In this document: positions 1-9,620 of the stretch, one piece after another | Position numbering within the stretch: position 1 is the first letter of the stretch | Layout of the letters: each line of letters begins with the position of its first letter | From: Synergistetes bacterium ADurb.Bin155 | GTDB taxonomy: Bacteria > Synergistota > Synergistia > Synergistales > Thermovirgaceae | NCBI GenBank assembly: GCA_002070395.1 | Contig: MWDE01000001.1 | Location: 62,001-126,000 of the forward strand | Direction of reading: 5' to 3' | DNA: 64,000 nt | Position numbers and translations under genes: made by a program | The notes under the pieces: generated by a model | Told to the model about the DNA's origin: nothing | Database searches by the model: none | The model's input: only the letters and a program-made list of their open reading frames with translations

Positions 1-1077
1 TCCCGGGGAAGGGGGCTCGTTTGCGTCCCCATGGATGAAAAAGTCGCGAAGAGGCTGAACCTTGAGCCTATGGTCAGGGAGAACACTGACCTGCACTCTA
101 CGGCCTTCACCGTGAGCGTCGACGCCCGGGATGGCGTCACCACGGGCATATCGGCCGCCGAGAGGGCTCTCACGGCGAGGCTTTTGGCCTCTCCCGAGGC
201 GACGCCGGAGATGTTCCGAAGGCCGGGGCACATGTTCCCCCTGATCGCACGGTGCGGGGGAGTCCTGAAAAGGGCCGGTCACACTGAGGCCGCCGTGGAC
301 CTGGCCAGGCTGGCCGGGAGGCCGCCGGTGGGCACCATATGCGAGATCATGAAGGACGACGGGTCCATGGCCCGGTTCCCCGACCTGGTGGAATTCGCCG
401 AACTTCACGGGCTCAAGATCATCACCATCGAAGAACTCATCCGCTACAGGAACAAGAAGGAAAAACTGGTGGAGAAGGTCGCGGTCGTGAACCTGCCGAC
501 GGAATACGGCGATTTTGTCGCCCACGCTTACGTATCCGTGCTGGATGAGAGCGGTGACAAGGTGCACCTGGCCCTGGTGAAGGGGAATATCTCCCCGGAA
601 AGGGCGACGCTGGTGAGGGTTCATTCCGAATGCCTGACGGGGGATGCCCTGGGCTCCCTCCGGTGCGACTGCGGGCCGCAGCTGAAAACCGCCATGAGGA
701 TGATCGAGGGTGAGGGAAACGGGGTATTGCTGTACATGAGGCAGGAGGGTCGCGGGATAGGGTTGCTGGAGAAACTCCACGCCTACGAACTGCAGGAGAA
801 GGGGCTCGATACGGTGGAGGCCAACGAGGCCCTCGGCTACAAGCCCGACCTCAGGGACTACGGGATCGGCGCCCAGATACTCTCCGACCTCGGCTTGAAA
901 AGGATCAGGCTCATCACGAACAACCCCAGGAAGATCATAGGTCTCGAGGGGCATGGTCTTGAAGTGGTGGACAGGATCCCCCTTGTCATCTCCCCCAACG
1001 CTTTCAACGAAAAGTACCTTGAGACCAAGGAGAATAAACTGGGCCATATGCTCCATCTGAAGGACATCATCGGCTAG
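1..1077 (+). CDS. ribBA: RibBA, bifunctional DHBP synthase / GTP cyclohydrolase II (5' partial)
   Basis: Makes two riboflavin precursors: 3,4-dihydroxybutanone 4-phosphate from ribulose 5-phosphate, and the first pyrimidine intermediate from GTP. The reading frame is open from base 1, and the residues before the first ATG (base 31) read [12 protein letters not shown], a conserved RibB stretch. That ATG is therefore internal and the true start lies outside the window, with roughly 40-50 residues missing. RibB features that remain include the [15 protein letters not shown] stretch. The C-terminal RibA half has the zinc-binding cysteines in [18 protein letters not shown] and the [11 protein letters not shown] stretch. 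ribH follows 44 bases later, so this is the end of a riboflavin cluster. Confidence 0.95.
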   Translation, partial: SRGRGLVCVPMDEKVAKRLNLEPMVRENTDLHSTAFTVSVDARDGVTTGISAAERALTARLLASPEATPEMFRRPGHMFPLIARCGGVLKRAGHTEAAVDLARLAGRPPVGTICEIMKDDGSMARFPDLVEFAELHGLKIITIEELIRYRNKKEKLVEKVAVVNLPTEYGDFVAHAYVSVLDESGDKVHLALVKGNISPERATLVRVHSECLTGDALGSLRCDCGPQLKTAMRMIEGEGNGVLLYMRQEGRGIGLLEKLHAYELQEKGLDTVEANEALGYKPDLRDYGIGAQILSDLGLKRIRLITNNPRKIIGLEGHGLEVVDRIPLVISPNAFNEKYLETKENKLGHMLHLKDIIG

Positions 1078-1096
1078 ACCGCCGGTGGGGCTATAA

Positions 1097-2884
<1,788 letters not shown>

Positions 2885-2999
2885 ACTTATTTTTCATCAT
2901 CGGGCTCTTTTCATGCTAAAATCATGACGGAATCCCGCTCCTGGCCTCAGAAGCGGTTTTTGACGGCGATGAGGGTTATTCCATCGGGGAGGGCGTTTT

Positions 3000-4730
3000 A
3001 TGGCCGCTGGTGTTCATGAGCTTCAGGGTATGGTGTTTCTTTCGCTTTCGATCTTCGTCTTCTTTTTCGCGATCCAGAGGATATCGAAGGTGACCCTGGA
3101 GAGAGACCAGTACCAGTACCTTAAGGATGTCTGCCTCCTGGCGGCGTGGGGGATATGCGGGGTCTGGTCACCCGACCCCTCGGTCCGGCTCGTGGTGGCC
3201 ATGGGTCTCTTGGCGGCCATCTTCGGCGTGGGCCAGAGGGTCAACCCGAAGATGCCATGGTCCCTGGGTTTCTTCGGCATAGGCCTTGTCTTCGCCTCCC
3301 TGGGGTTGGGCATATCCTTCGTTGGATTCCCCGGTGGCAGTTACCTCTTCCTCAACCGGTACTCCTCGCTGCTGGCCACGGCGCTTTGGGTCGGCCTGTT
3401 CCCCCTTCTTTTGCAGGAGATGGACCAGGTTCCCGGCCTGGCGGGCTTCCTCTCCGCCGTATCCTGGATAGTGATGCTCATCGTCACCGGCCTTTCCAAG
3501 CAGCATATCCAGGGCGCTTTTTATATGACCCTTGTGGGTGTCTCCATACTGGCCGTTTTCTGGAGCCGTCACGGTCACTCCTATCAACGCCTCGGCGAGC
3601 CCGTGGCGGCCCTCTGGGGCACCCTGATCGCCGGTACTTCCATTATGGGCGTCAGCAAGGGTGTGACCTTTTCCACCCTCATGCTCATCCCTCTCGGCCT
3701 TTTCGCCATACCCATGGTAGAGGCCTCCGTCAATATCGTCAGCCGGACCTTTTCCTCCCGTTCCCAAGGCTCCCTCTTTCTCTACAGGAGGCTTGTGAGC
3801 AGGGGCATGGATCATACGCCGGCCGTCCGTTCGGTGGGTTCGTTATGCGCGGTCATGGGTGCCGCCGTGGCGAGCTTCCAGCTGAGGGACGAGAATATGG
3901 CCCTGGCAGCCCTCCTTTCGTCGACGATCCTGCTCGGCGGTTTCCTTTTCGTCGTCTCCACAGGAATAAAGAGACCCACTTCGAACCGTTCCACCCTCTG
4001 GGGGACGCCTATCGACAGTATTTCAGCCGATTACGCCCTGGGCAGGACCAGGTCGCTGATCCTCCAAGGTGGCCCGGGCCGTTATTTTGTGACCCTTGAC
4101 GCCCTCTCCGCGCTGAGAGCCAGGGAAGACAGACATTTCAGGGAGGTCGTGACCGGCGCCGACCTGGTCCTCCCCGACGGCAAGGGCTTGACCTGGGCCT
4201 TGGGTTTCCTGGGGGCTCCTTCGGTCCAAAGGATACCCGGCGTCGAATTTGTCGAGCGAATGTGCCGTTTAGCCTCGATGGAGGGCTGGCCGGTTTTTCT
4301 CCTCGGAGGCGCCCCGGGTGTAGGCGAAAAGGCCGCCGAAAACCTGAAAAAGCTTTATCCCGGCCTTTTGATCGGTGGCGTAAGGCACGGCTACCTCGAT
4401 ACTTCCGAAGCGGGGAGCCTGCTGGAGGAGATCAGGGATTCCGGATCCCGTTTCATCTTCGTGGGGATGGGGGTACCGAGGCAGGAGGCCTGGATGTTCG
4501 AACATCACCACCTGCTGCCGGGTACCATTTCCATCGGCGTGGGTGGCAGCTTCGACGTCATCTCCGGCAACCTTAAAAGGGCGCCCCTTTTCTTGCAGAA
4601 GGCGGGGCTCGAGTGGCTTTTCAGGCTCATCCAGGAACCCTGGCGGTGGAGCCGGGTTCGCCGCCTTCCTCTTTTCGTCTACCACGTGATTCTCACGAAA
4701 TTCGGGTTTTCCCATCAGAAAGGGGAATAA
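3000..4730 (+). CDS. Membrane protein: degenerate WecA/MraY-like domain fused to a WecG/TagA/CpsF glycosyltransferase
   Basis: A 576-residue fusion. Residues about 336-560 are a WecG/TagA/CpsF (GT26) transferase: ADLVLPDGKGLTWA (Asp393), FLLGGAPGVGEKAA, FVGMGVPRQEAW and GVGGSFDVISG are typical. Such enzymes add a sugar (ManNAc or ManNAcA in known cases) to a lipid-linked GlcNAc. Residues 1-320 are strongly hydrophobic with about ten membrane segments. They line up with the WecA/MraY transferase family, but every catalytic position looks changed: QR at 79-80 where the DD pair is expected, GEPVA at 199-203 for GDGGS, PMVEA at 238-242 for PVxDT, and no histidine cluster. I infer a pseudoenzyme membrane module anchoring or feeding the GT26 domain. 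Start: ATG after GGGGAGGG. Confidence 0.8.
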   Translation: MAAGVHELQGMVFLSLSIFVFFFAIQRISKVTLERDQYQYLKDVCLLAAWGICGVWSPDPSVRLVVAMGLLAAIFGVGQRVNPKMPWSLGFFGIGLVFASLGLGISFVGFPGGSYLFLNRYSSLLATALWVGLFPLLLQEMDQVPGLAGFLSAVSWIVMLIVTGLSKQHIQGAFYMTLVGVSILAVFWSRHGHSYQRLGEPVAALWGTLIAGTSIMGVSKGVTFSTLMLIPLGLFAIPMVEASVNIVSRTFSSRSQGSLFLYRRLVSRGMDHTPAVRSVGSLCAVMGAAVASFQLRDENMALAALLSSTILLGGFLFVVSTGIKRPTSNRSTLWGTPIDSISADYALGRTRSLILQGGPGRYFVTLDALSALRAREDRHFREVVTGADLVLPDGKGLTWALGFLGAPSVQRIPGVEFVERMCRLASMEGWPVFLLGGAPGVGEKAAENLKKLYPGLLIGGVRHGYLDTSEAGSLLEEIRDSGSRFIFVGMGVPRQEAWMFEHHHLLPGTISIGVGGSFDVISGNLKRAPLFLQKAGLEWLFRLIQEPWRWSRVRRLPLFVYHVILTKFGFSHQKGE

Positions 4731-4734
4731 TGTT

Positions 4735-5202
4735 TTGACCATCAACGCCGGGCAGCTCATGCACAGGGACCTTTCATCCGTATCGGAGGAAGATCATGTA
4801 CTTGACGCTGTGCATTTGCTTTACAGCCAGCGACTTTCCGGTGTCCCTGTCGTAAGGGACGACTGGGTGCTCCAGGGGTACCTCTCGGAGAGGGACATCC
4901 TTCGCAGGGCAACGCCCACCTTTCTGGAAGTGCTCGCCCAAAGCACCTTCCTCGACGACTCCGAGGGCGACCTCTTCGAAAGGCTGAAACAGATAGGCGA
5001 TATGAAGGTCAAGGACGTGATGAACCCCGACCCCATCTTCGTCAAGCCGACGGAGAGCCTTATGACCGTCGTCGACCTGATGCTCAGGAAGGGTTTGAAG
5101 AGGCTCCCCGTTGTGGAGGGCCGCAAACTGGTCGGAGTGATCGAGCGGGGCGGTTTCTGCGAATTCATGATGGAAGGCAAGGAATTCAATGAAGCCAGGT
5201 GA
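4735..5202 (+). CDS. CBS-domain pair protein heading the V-ATPase operon
   Basis: A 155-residue soluble protein made of two CBS domains (about residues 8-65 and 92-148) and little else. LSGVPVVRDD and VKDVMNPDPIFVKPTES are typical CBS stretches. CBS pairs commonly bind adenine nucleotides, so a nucleotide-sensing role is plausible but unproven. The start is TTG: the ATG five bases upstream runs into a stop after two codons, and AAGGGGAA sits at a suitable distance. It begins 4 bases after the glycosyltransferase stop and overlaps the first V-ATPase gene by 14 bases, so its translation is probably coupled to that of the ATPase. Confidence 0.85.
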   Translation: MTINAGQLMHRDLSSVSEEDHVLDAVHLLYSQRLSGVPVVRDDWVLQGYLSERDILRRATPTFLEVLAQSTFLDDSEGDLFERLKQIGDMKVKDVMNPDPIFVKPTESLMTVVDLMLRKGLKRLPVVEGRKLVGVIERGGFCEFMMEGKEFNEAR

Positions 5203-5551
5203 TCACCAGGTTTTTGAAGACCCCGACGCCGAGGTCGAGTCCTTCAGGCAGGCCCTGGAGGCAAGGCTGGAAGAGGAGAAGATACTCCTTGAGGAAGAAC
5301 GCGAAGGGGCGCTGAAAAGGATAGAAGAGCTTGAGCAACGGTCCCTCGCCGAGGCCGAAGAAGAATGGAATCGTTACGAAGAGGCGCTTATCACGTCTAC
5401 TGGTTCCTTCGCCGAGGACCTCCGGGGCGAAATAACCTCCCTCCTTGACCCGGTCCTGGAAAAGGTGTTGACCGAAGAATTTGTTGAGATCGCCGTCAGG
5501 GCGATCCTTCCCCCCGCCCCCAGGGGCTTGGGAGGAGGGCGGCCCTTTTGA
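5189..5551 (+). CDS. V-type ATP synthase peripheral stalk subunit (G/H type)
   Basis: A 120-residue, very acidic protein. About residues 12-75 are heptad-rich and glutamate-rich (EARLEEEKILLEEEREGA region), typical of the coiled-coil G/H stalk subunit that pairs with subunit E to hold the catalytic head still. The sequence alone is low in complexity. The call rests on composition, length and position directly before subunit I, the same place as in the Thermus-type order G-I-K-E-C-F-A-B-D. The ATG lies inside the end of the CBS gene; the stop overlaps the TTG start of subunit I by 4 bases. Confidence 0.75.
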   Translation: MKPGDHQVFEDPDAEVESFRQALEARLEEEKILLEEEREGALKRIEELEQRSLAEAEEEWNRYEEALITSTGSFAEDLRGEITSLLDPVLEKVLTEEFVEIAVRAILPPAPRGLGGGRPF

Positions 5552-7455
5552 TAAGGGACATGCTCTTTTTCGGGCTCTGGGGTCTCGTCGGCGACAGGCC
5601 CCGGATCATCGGGAAGCTCCATGACCTGGGAGTGGTCCACCTTCACGAAGAGCCGCTGGAATACGTGTCACCGGAAACGGCGGCGGAGATGAAGATCCTC
5701 CGGGGCAAGGCCTTGGGGCTGCTCGAGAGCCTTGGCTGGAGTGAATGGGTTTCGATCCCCCGGGAAGTTTTAGAGGAGGAAAGAGCGCTGCTCTCGACCT
5801 CGGACGAAACCATGATCGAAGCCGTCGAGGAGAGCCTAGACTCCTTCAGTGCCAGGCTCTCTGGCAAGTCGCGGATGAAGGCCGACCTGGAGATAAAGCT
5901 CAATTCAATAAAAGGCGCCCTCAGGACCATCTCGCACTTCGACACCTTCATCCGTGACAACACGAGGTCGGGCCTTGAGATCTCGATCTGGTGGGCCCAG
6001 AAGGCCAGTATTCCTGAACCTGCCGCCAGGATCCGGAAGATCGTGAGGGATAAGAACCCCCTGGAAAAGGGTGATGGGATCCCCTACCTCCTCCGGGTCA
6101 CCCCGGGGGGGGAGAGGATCCTCGCTATAGCTTATCCCCCTGAATTTCGCGAGGTGGTCCGGGAAATACTCCTTTCGGAACAATGCATCCCCTGGATGCT
6201 CCCGGGAGATTACGAGAGCATGTCTTTTCGTGAAGCCCTCCCTCTCATGGAGGCAGCCCTGGAAGAGATCCCCCGGGGTATAGATGAGATCGACCGTAAC
6301 CTCAAGGCTGCAAGGAGGGAATGGGGGCCCAAGTTAGGAGCTCTTTACGTGATCCTGGACGAAAAGGTCGAGGAGGCTCTTGTTGAGTCCGGAAGTGAGA
6401 CCAGGGGTGAGGTCTTCAGGCTTTCCGGGTGGGTCCCGGCCGACGAGAAGGACGAGCTGGCGACGCGGTTGAAGACCGAGTTCGGGGAGAGGCTTTTTCT
6501 CCGCTGGAGAGAGCCTCAGCCTGGCGAATGGCCCGAAGTGCCCACCTCTCTAAAAAACCCCAGGTATTTTCAGCCCTTTGAACTTTTCCTGAAGCTCATG
6601 CCCGTCATTTCCTACAAGGGCCTTGACCCTACCGTGCTCATCGGGTTGTTTTTCCCCCTTTTCGGGGGCTGCATGGTGGGCGACATGGGCTACGGCCTGG
6701 TCATCGGCGTCCTGGGGTTTTGGCTCAGGCGGAAGGACGGCCGACGCATCATGAAGGACGTCGGCTGCATCCTCCTTTACCTCGCCGCATGGTCCATCTT
6801 CTGGGGGGCCGCCTATGGTGAGGTCTTCGGTGACCTGGGTCACCGTTTTTTCCACCTGGAGCCCCTCTGGCTTGAGAGATCCCAGGTTGTGCTGCCGGTG
6901 ATGGCCTTCACCGTAGGTCTGGGTTTTGCCCACGTCTTCCTGGGCTTCCTCATGGGGGTCGTCCAGGGGTTGAGGATGGGACAAAGACACCTCTGGATGG
7001 AAAGACTGGGCAACGTCGTCGTTTTCCTGGCCCTGCTTTCGGTCATGGTCCAGGTGAAGGGGTGGTTGCCAGGAAGGCTGTTCACCATCCCCGTTACGCT
7101 GTTGGTGCTGGGGCTCGTCCTGCTTCTTGCCGGTGGCGGCATGGGCGGCCTTGTCGAAGCCCTCGGATCAGTGGGGAATGTCCTGAGTTACGTCCGTATC
7201 GCGGCCATCGGGCTCTCCTCCGCGATACTGGCCACGGTGGCCAACAGCTTCGTGGATTCCCTGGGGATCACCTTTTTCGGGGTATTCATGGCCCTGGCGA
7301 TACACCTGTTGAACTTCGCCCTTGCCGTTGCGGGTTCAAGCCTGCATTCGGCGCGACTCCAGTACGTGGAATTCCTCGGGAAGTTCCATGCCGGGGGGGG
7401 AACCTTGTATAAACCCTTTTCAAGGAGGGAGCCGGGATTATGGAAAAGGCACTGA
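5548..7455 (+). CDS. ntpI: V-type ATP synthase subunit I (membrane 'a' subunit)
   Basis: The 635-residue stator subunit that forms the ion half-channels against the c-ring. The N-terminal half (residues 1 to about 330) is soluble and alpha-helical with coiled coils. The C-terminal half has seven to eight membrane helices, including the conserved FPLFGGCMVGDMGYGLV loop and a late helix LSYVRIAAIGLSSAI that carries the essential arginine. The TTG at 5548 is chosen because GGAGGAGGG lies 8 bases upstream; an ATG four codons further in is possible. The 3' end overlaps subunit K by 16 bases. Confidence 0.95.
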   Translation: MIRDMLFFGLWGLVGDRPRIIGKLHDLGVVHLHEEPLEYVSPETAAEMKILRGKALGLLESLGWSEWVSIPREVLEEERALLSTSDETMIEAVEESLDSFSARLSGKSRMKADLEIKLNSIKGALRTISHFDTFIRDNTRSGLEISIWWAQKASIPEPAARIRKIVRDKNPLEKGDGIPYLLRVTPGGERILAIAYPPEFREVVREILLSEQCIPWMLPGDYESMSFREALPLMEAALEEIPRGIDEIDRNLKAARREWGPKLGALYVILDEKVEEALVESGSETRGEVFRLSGWVPADEKDELATRLKTEFGERLFLRWREPQPGEWPEVPTSLKNPRYFQPFELFLKLMPVISYKGLDPTVLIGLFFPLFGGCMVGDMGYGLVIGVLGFWLRRKDGRRIMKDVGCILLYLAAWSIFWGAAYGEVFGDLGHRFFHLEPLWLERSQVVLPVMAFTVGLGFAHVFLGFLMGVVQGLRMGQRHLWMERLGNVVVFLALLSVMVQVKGWLPGRLFTIPVTLLVLGLVLLLAGGGMGGLVEALGSVGNVLSYVRIAAIGLSSAILATVANSFVDSLGITFFGVFMALAIHLLNFALAVAGSSLHSARLQYVEFLGKFHAGGGTLYKPFSRREPGLWKRH

Positions 7456-7658
7456 TCGCTCTTGCGGCAGCCCTGGCCGTGGCCATCCCTGCCATGGCTA
7501 CAGCTTATGCCCAGGCGAGGATCGGCAGCGTCGGAGCCGGGACTATCGCCGAAAAGCCCGAGACAAGCGGAATTATCATCATACTCGAAGCCCTTCCCGA
7601 GACGATGGTGATACTGGGTTTTGTCGTGGCCGTCATGTTGATCCTCCAGTTCGCCTGA
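7440..7658 (+). CDS. ntpK: V-type ATP synthase subunit K (c-ring proteolipid)
   Basis: A 72-residue two-helix proteolipid that forms the rotor ring. The ion-binding glutamate is Glu54 in the second helix (LPETMVILGFVVAV). It is a single hairpin, half the size of the Enterococcus NtpK. In the first hairpin arm Gln26 aligns with the Gln32 ligand of the Ilyobacter Na+ ring when the loop motifs (AEKPETSG against ARQPEAKG) are matched. Thr55 follows Glu54 as Ser66 follows Glu65 there. This pattern suggests Na+ rather than H+ coupling, as an inference. A strong AAGGAGGGAG site precedes the ATG. Confidence 0.93.
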   Translation: MEKALIALAAALAVAIPAMATAYAQARIGSVGAGTIAEKPETSGIIIILEALPETMVILGFVVAVMLILQFA

Positions 7659-7708
7659 TCTTTCCGTGACCTGGGAACCCCGATGGTACCGAGGGGGTGC
7701 TTGCCGCT

Positions 7709-8335
7709 GTGACGGGGATCGCGGAATTCAAAAGAGCGCTGAAGGAGGAGTTTTCCAAAAAGTCAGCGGCGCTCCGCGGCGAATCGGAAAGCTTCATTTC
7801 GGACAGGATCTTCGTGGCGAGAAGGGAGACTGAAAGAAAGGTCCATGACATAAGGGCAGGACACAAAAAGCGGTTTGACCTTCTCCTTGAAAGGGAGAAG
7901 AGGCGCACCCTGCTCAAGGTGAGGGAAGAGGCGCTGGGCAAGATCTCTTCCATCCTGGAGAAGACCACGGAGAGGGTCGGACTTCAGATCGAGGCCATCC
8001 GCGGTGATCGTGAAGCTTACTCGGGTATCCTTTCCCGCCTTGTCCTGGAGGCGCTTGAAGCGCTGGAGGCCGAAGCCGTGATCCTCGTCCTCCCCGGGGA
8101 GGGAGGACTGGTGCCCGAGGATGAAAGGATAAGGGCCGTGGAGGAGAGCGAGTCCGTCACGTCCTGGGGAGGTTGCCTGGCGACGGACGCCCCGACCCGT
8201 ACCCTGTATATAGACAACACGATAAAGACCAGGTGGGACCTTTACCAGAAGGAGCTCCTTCGCGGCCTTTCGGAGCGCTACCGACATGTTCTTGAAGAGT
8301 TCGAAAGGTTTTCCAGAGAATTTCGGCTATCTTAA
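7709..8335 (+). CDS. ntpE: V-type ATP synthase subunit E (peripheral stalk)
   Basis: A stalk subunit of about 208 residues pairing with the G/H coiled coil. The N-terminal half is a charged long helix (KRALKEEFSKKSAALRGE onward), and the C-terminal half is the globular head-binding domain ending in a second helical segment. I place the start at GTG 7709 because GAGGGGG lies 11 bases before it; a GTG at 7697 in the same frame would sit directly against that site. The next gene begins inside its 3' end. The family call rests on the charged helix pattern and on position between K and C. Confidence 0.88.
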   Translation: MTGIAEFKRALKEEFSKKSAALRGESESFISDRIFVARRETERKVHDIRAGHKKRFDLLLEREKRRTLLKVREEALGKISSILEKTTERVGLQIEAIRGDREAYSGILSRLVLEALEALEAEAVILVLPGEGGLVPEDERIRAVEESESVTSWGGCLATDAPTRTLYIDNTIKTRWDLYQKELLRGLSERYRHVLEEFERFSREFRLS

Positions 8336-9338
8336 CGCCAGGCTCCGTGCCCGTTTTGGGGACTTCCTGGCCCGAGAGGATTACCGAAGGTTGGCATCCC
8401 GGAGCCTTGAGGATATCGAGGTCTTCCTTTTGGATACCAGGTACGGCAAGAGTTTCAGGCGGAGCCTGATCGAACAGTCCCTGTCAACCCACCGAAAGAT
8501 CGAGATGGCCCTCGCGGACACCTCGGCATCGGTCTTGAGCCACACCAGGAATATGGCCATGGGTGAACCCGAGGATCTCATCAGCGTGATCCTGTCCAGG
8601 GCGGACCTTCAGAACGGGCGCCTTCTAGTCCGGTACTTCTTTATCGGCATCCCCTACGAGATGCAACCCCGGTGGCACGCCTACGGTACCCTCCCCGTGC
8701 GTTTCTTCGCCCAGCTATGGAAGAGCCCGTCCGTCGCCCACGGGATCGACAAGTGCCTTGCCTTTGACCACCCCCTGGCGAGGGCTCTTGCCAGGGCGCT
8801 CGAACAGGTAGTGAAGGGATCCAGCCTCCCGGCGAGCGAAAGGGCGCTCCTGTCGGGCATGCTGGTATGCCAGGAGAGGGTGCTGGACAGCCACAGGACG
8901 AAGAATTCGGCCCTGGTGAAGGAATACCTCGCCAGGACCATCGATGTATGGAACCTGAATATCTGGTCCAGGGTTTTCTCTGGCGTCATGCAGAAGGAAA
9001 AGGCCGCTGAGCTCTACCTGAAGGGGGGGTTTTCCCTGTCCCCGGAGCGGCTCCAGGGCTCCCCCGAGCCTGCCGGGTTGCTAGACTCAACGCCCTGGGA
9101 GAATATCCTGGACCGTTCCAAGGGTGGCCCAGCGGAGATAGCCCCGGGAGGGGCCATGCGGGAGTTCTGGCGGTGGCAGATCTCCCTGAGAAGAAAGGAT
9201 CCCTTGGGTATCGAGGTGGCGATAGCTTTCATCGCACACCAATTGGTGGAATGGCGGAACCTGGACTCACTGGTGGTGGGGGTGTCCATGGGGTTCGAAG
9301 GGGATGCCATTTTGGAAAAGCTGATCCTCGCGGGGTGA
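8286..9338 (+). CDS. ntpC: V-type ATP synthase subunit C
   Basis: A 350-residue subunit that links the V1 central stalk to the c-ring (the homologue of eukaryotic subunit d). It is all-helical, with the family's YLNARLRAR start region and repeated 'L-x-R-Y-F' helices. The ATG at 8286 lies 50 bases inside subunit E; no later ATG before residue 70 would keep the conserved N-terminus, so the long overlap appears real. It ends 6 bases before subunit F. Confidence 0.9.
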   Translation: MFLKSSKGFPENFGYLNARLRARFGDFLAREDYRRLASRSLEDIEVFLLDTRYGKSFRRSLIEQSLSTHRKIEMALADTSASVLSHTRNMAMGEPEDLISVILSRADLQNGRLLVRYFFIGIPYEMQPRWHAYGTLPVRFFAQLWKSPSVAHGIDKCLAFDHPLARALARALEQVVKGSSLPASERALLSGMLVCQERVLDSHRTKNSALVKEYLARTIDVWNLNIWSRVFSGVMQKEKAAELYLKGGFSLSPERLQGSPEPAGLLDSTPWENILDRSKGGPAEIAPGGAMREFWRWQISLRRKDPLGIEVAIAFIAHQLVEWRNLDSLVVGVSMGFEGDAILEKLILAG

Positions 9339-9344
9339 CCGTCG

Positions 9345-9620
9345 ATGGCGATGCAGAATTACGGCAACGGGTACGTTCTCGGCAGGCAACCCTTCGTAGA
9401 ACTCTGGTCCCTCCTCGGTCTCGTGGCCGTGGTCTGCGAGGGGCCGGAGGATTTCCCCGGGTGCTTTCAGAAGCTCCAGGGTGAAGAGGTGGCCTTTGTC
9501 CTCGTCGAGTCGGACTGGGCGGAGAGTATCCCGGAGTTCTACAAGAGGAAAGCGAAGATCTCAGACCCTGTCTGGGTGGAAATGCCCTCCCTGAGGGGCA
9601 GCCTTAAAGGTCGGGAGTGA
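9345..9620 (+). CDS. ntpF: V-type ATP synthase subunit F
   Basis: A 91-residue protein of the central rotor, a small Rossmann-like subunit that binds subunit D and can modulate ATP hydrolysis. Sequence conservation in this family is low; LVAVVCEGPEDF and EEVAFVLVESDWAESI give the expected alternating strand-helix pattern. The call leans on size and on its place between C and A. Its stop codon overlaps the GTG start of subunit A (GTGA). Confidence 0.85.
   Translation: MAMQNYGNGYVLGRQPFVELWSLLGLVAVVCEGPEDFPGCFQKLQGEEVAFVLVESDWAESIPEFYKRKAKISDPVWVEMPSLRGSLKGRE

Noticed and set aside
3146..4099. A second + strand frame of 317 codons inside the glycosyltransferase fusion gene
   Set aside because: Arg/Pro/Gly-rich out-of-frame translation of a confirmed gene.
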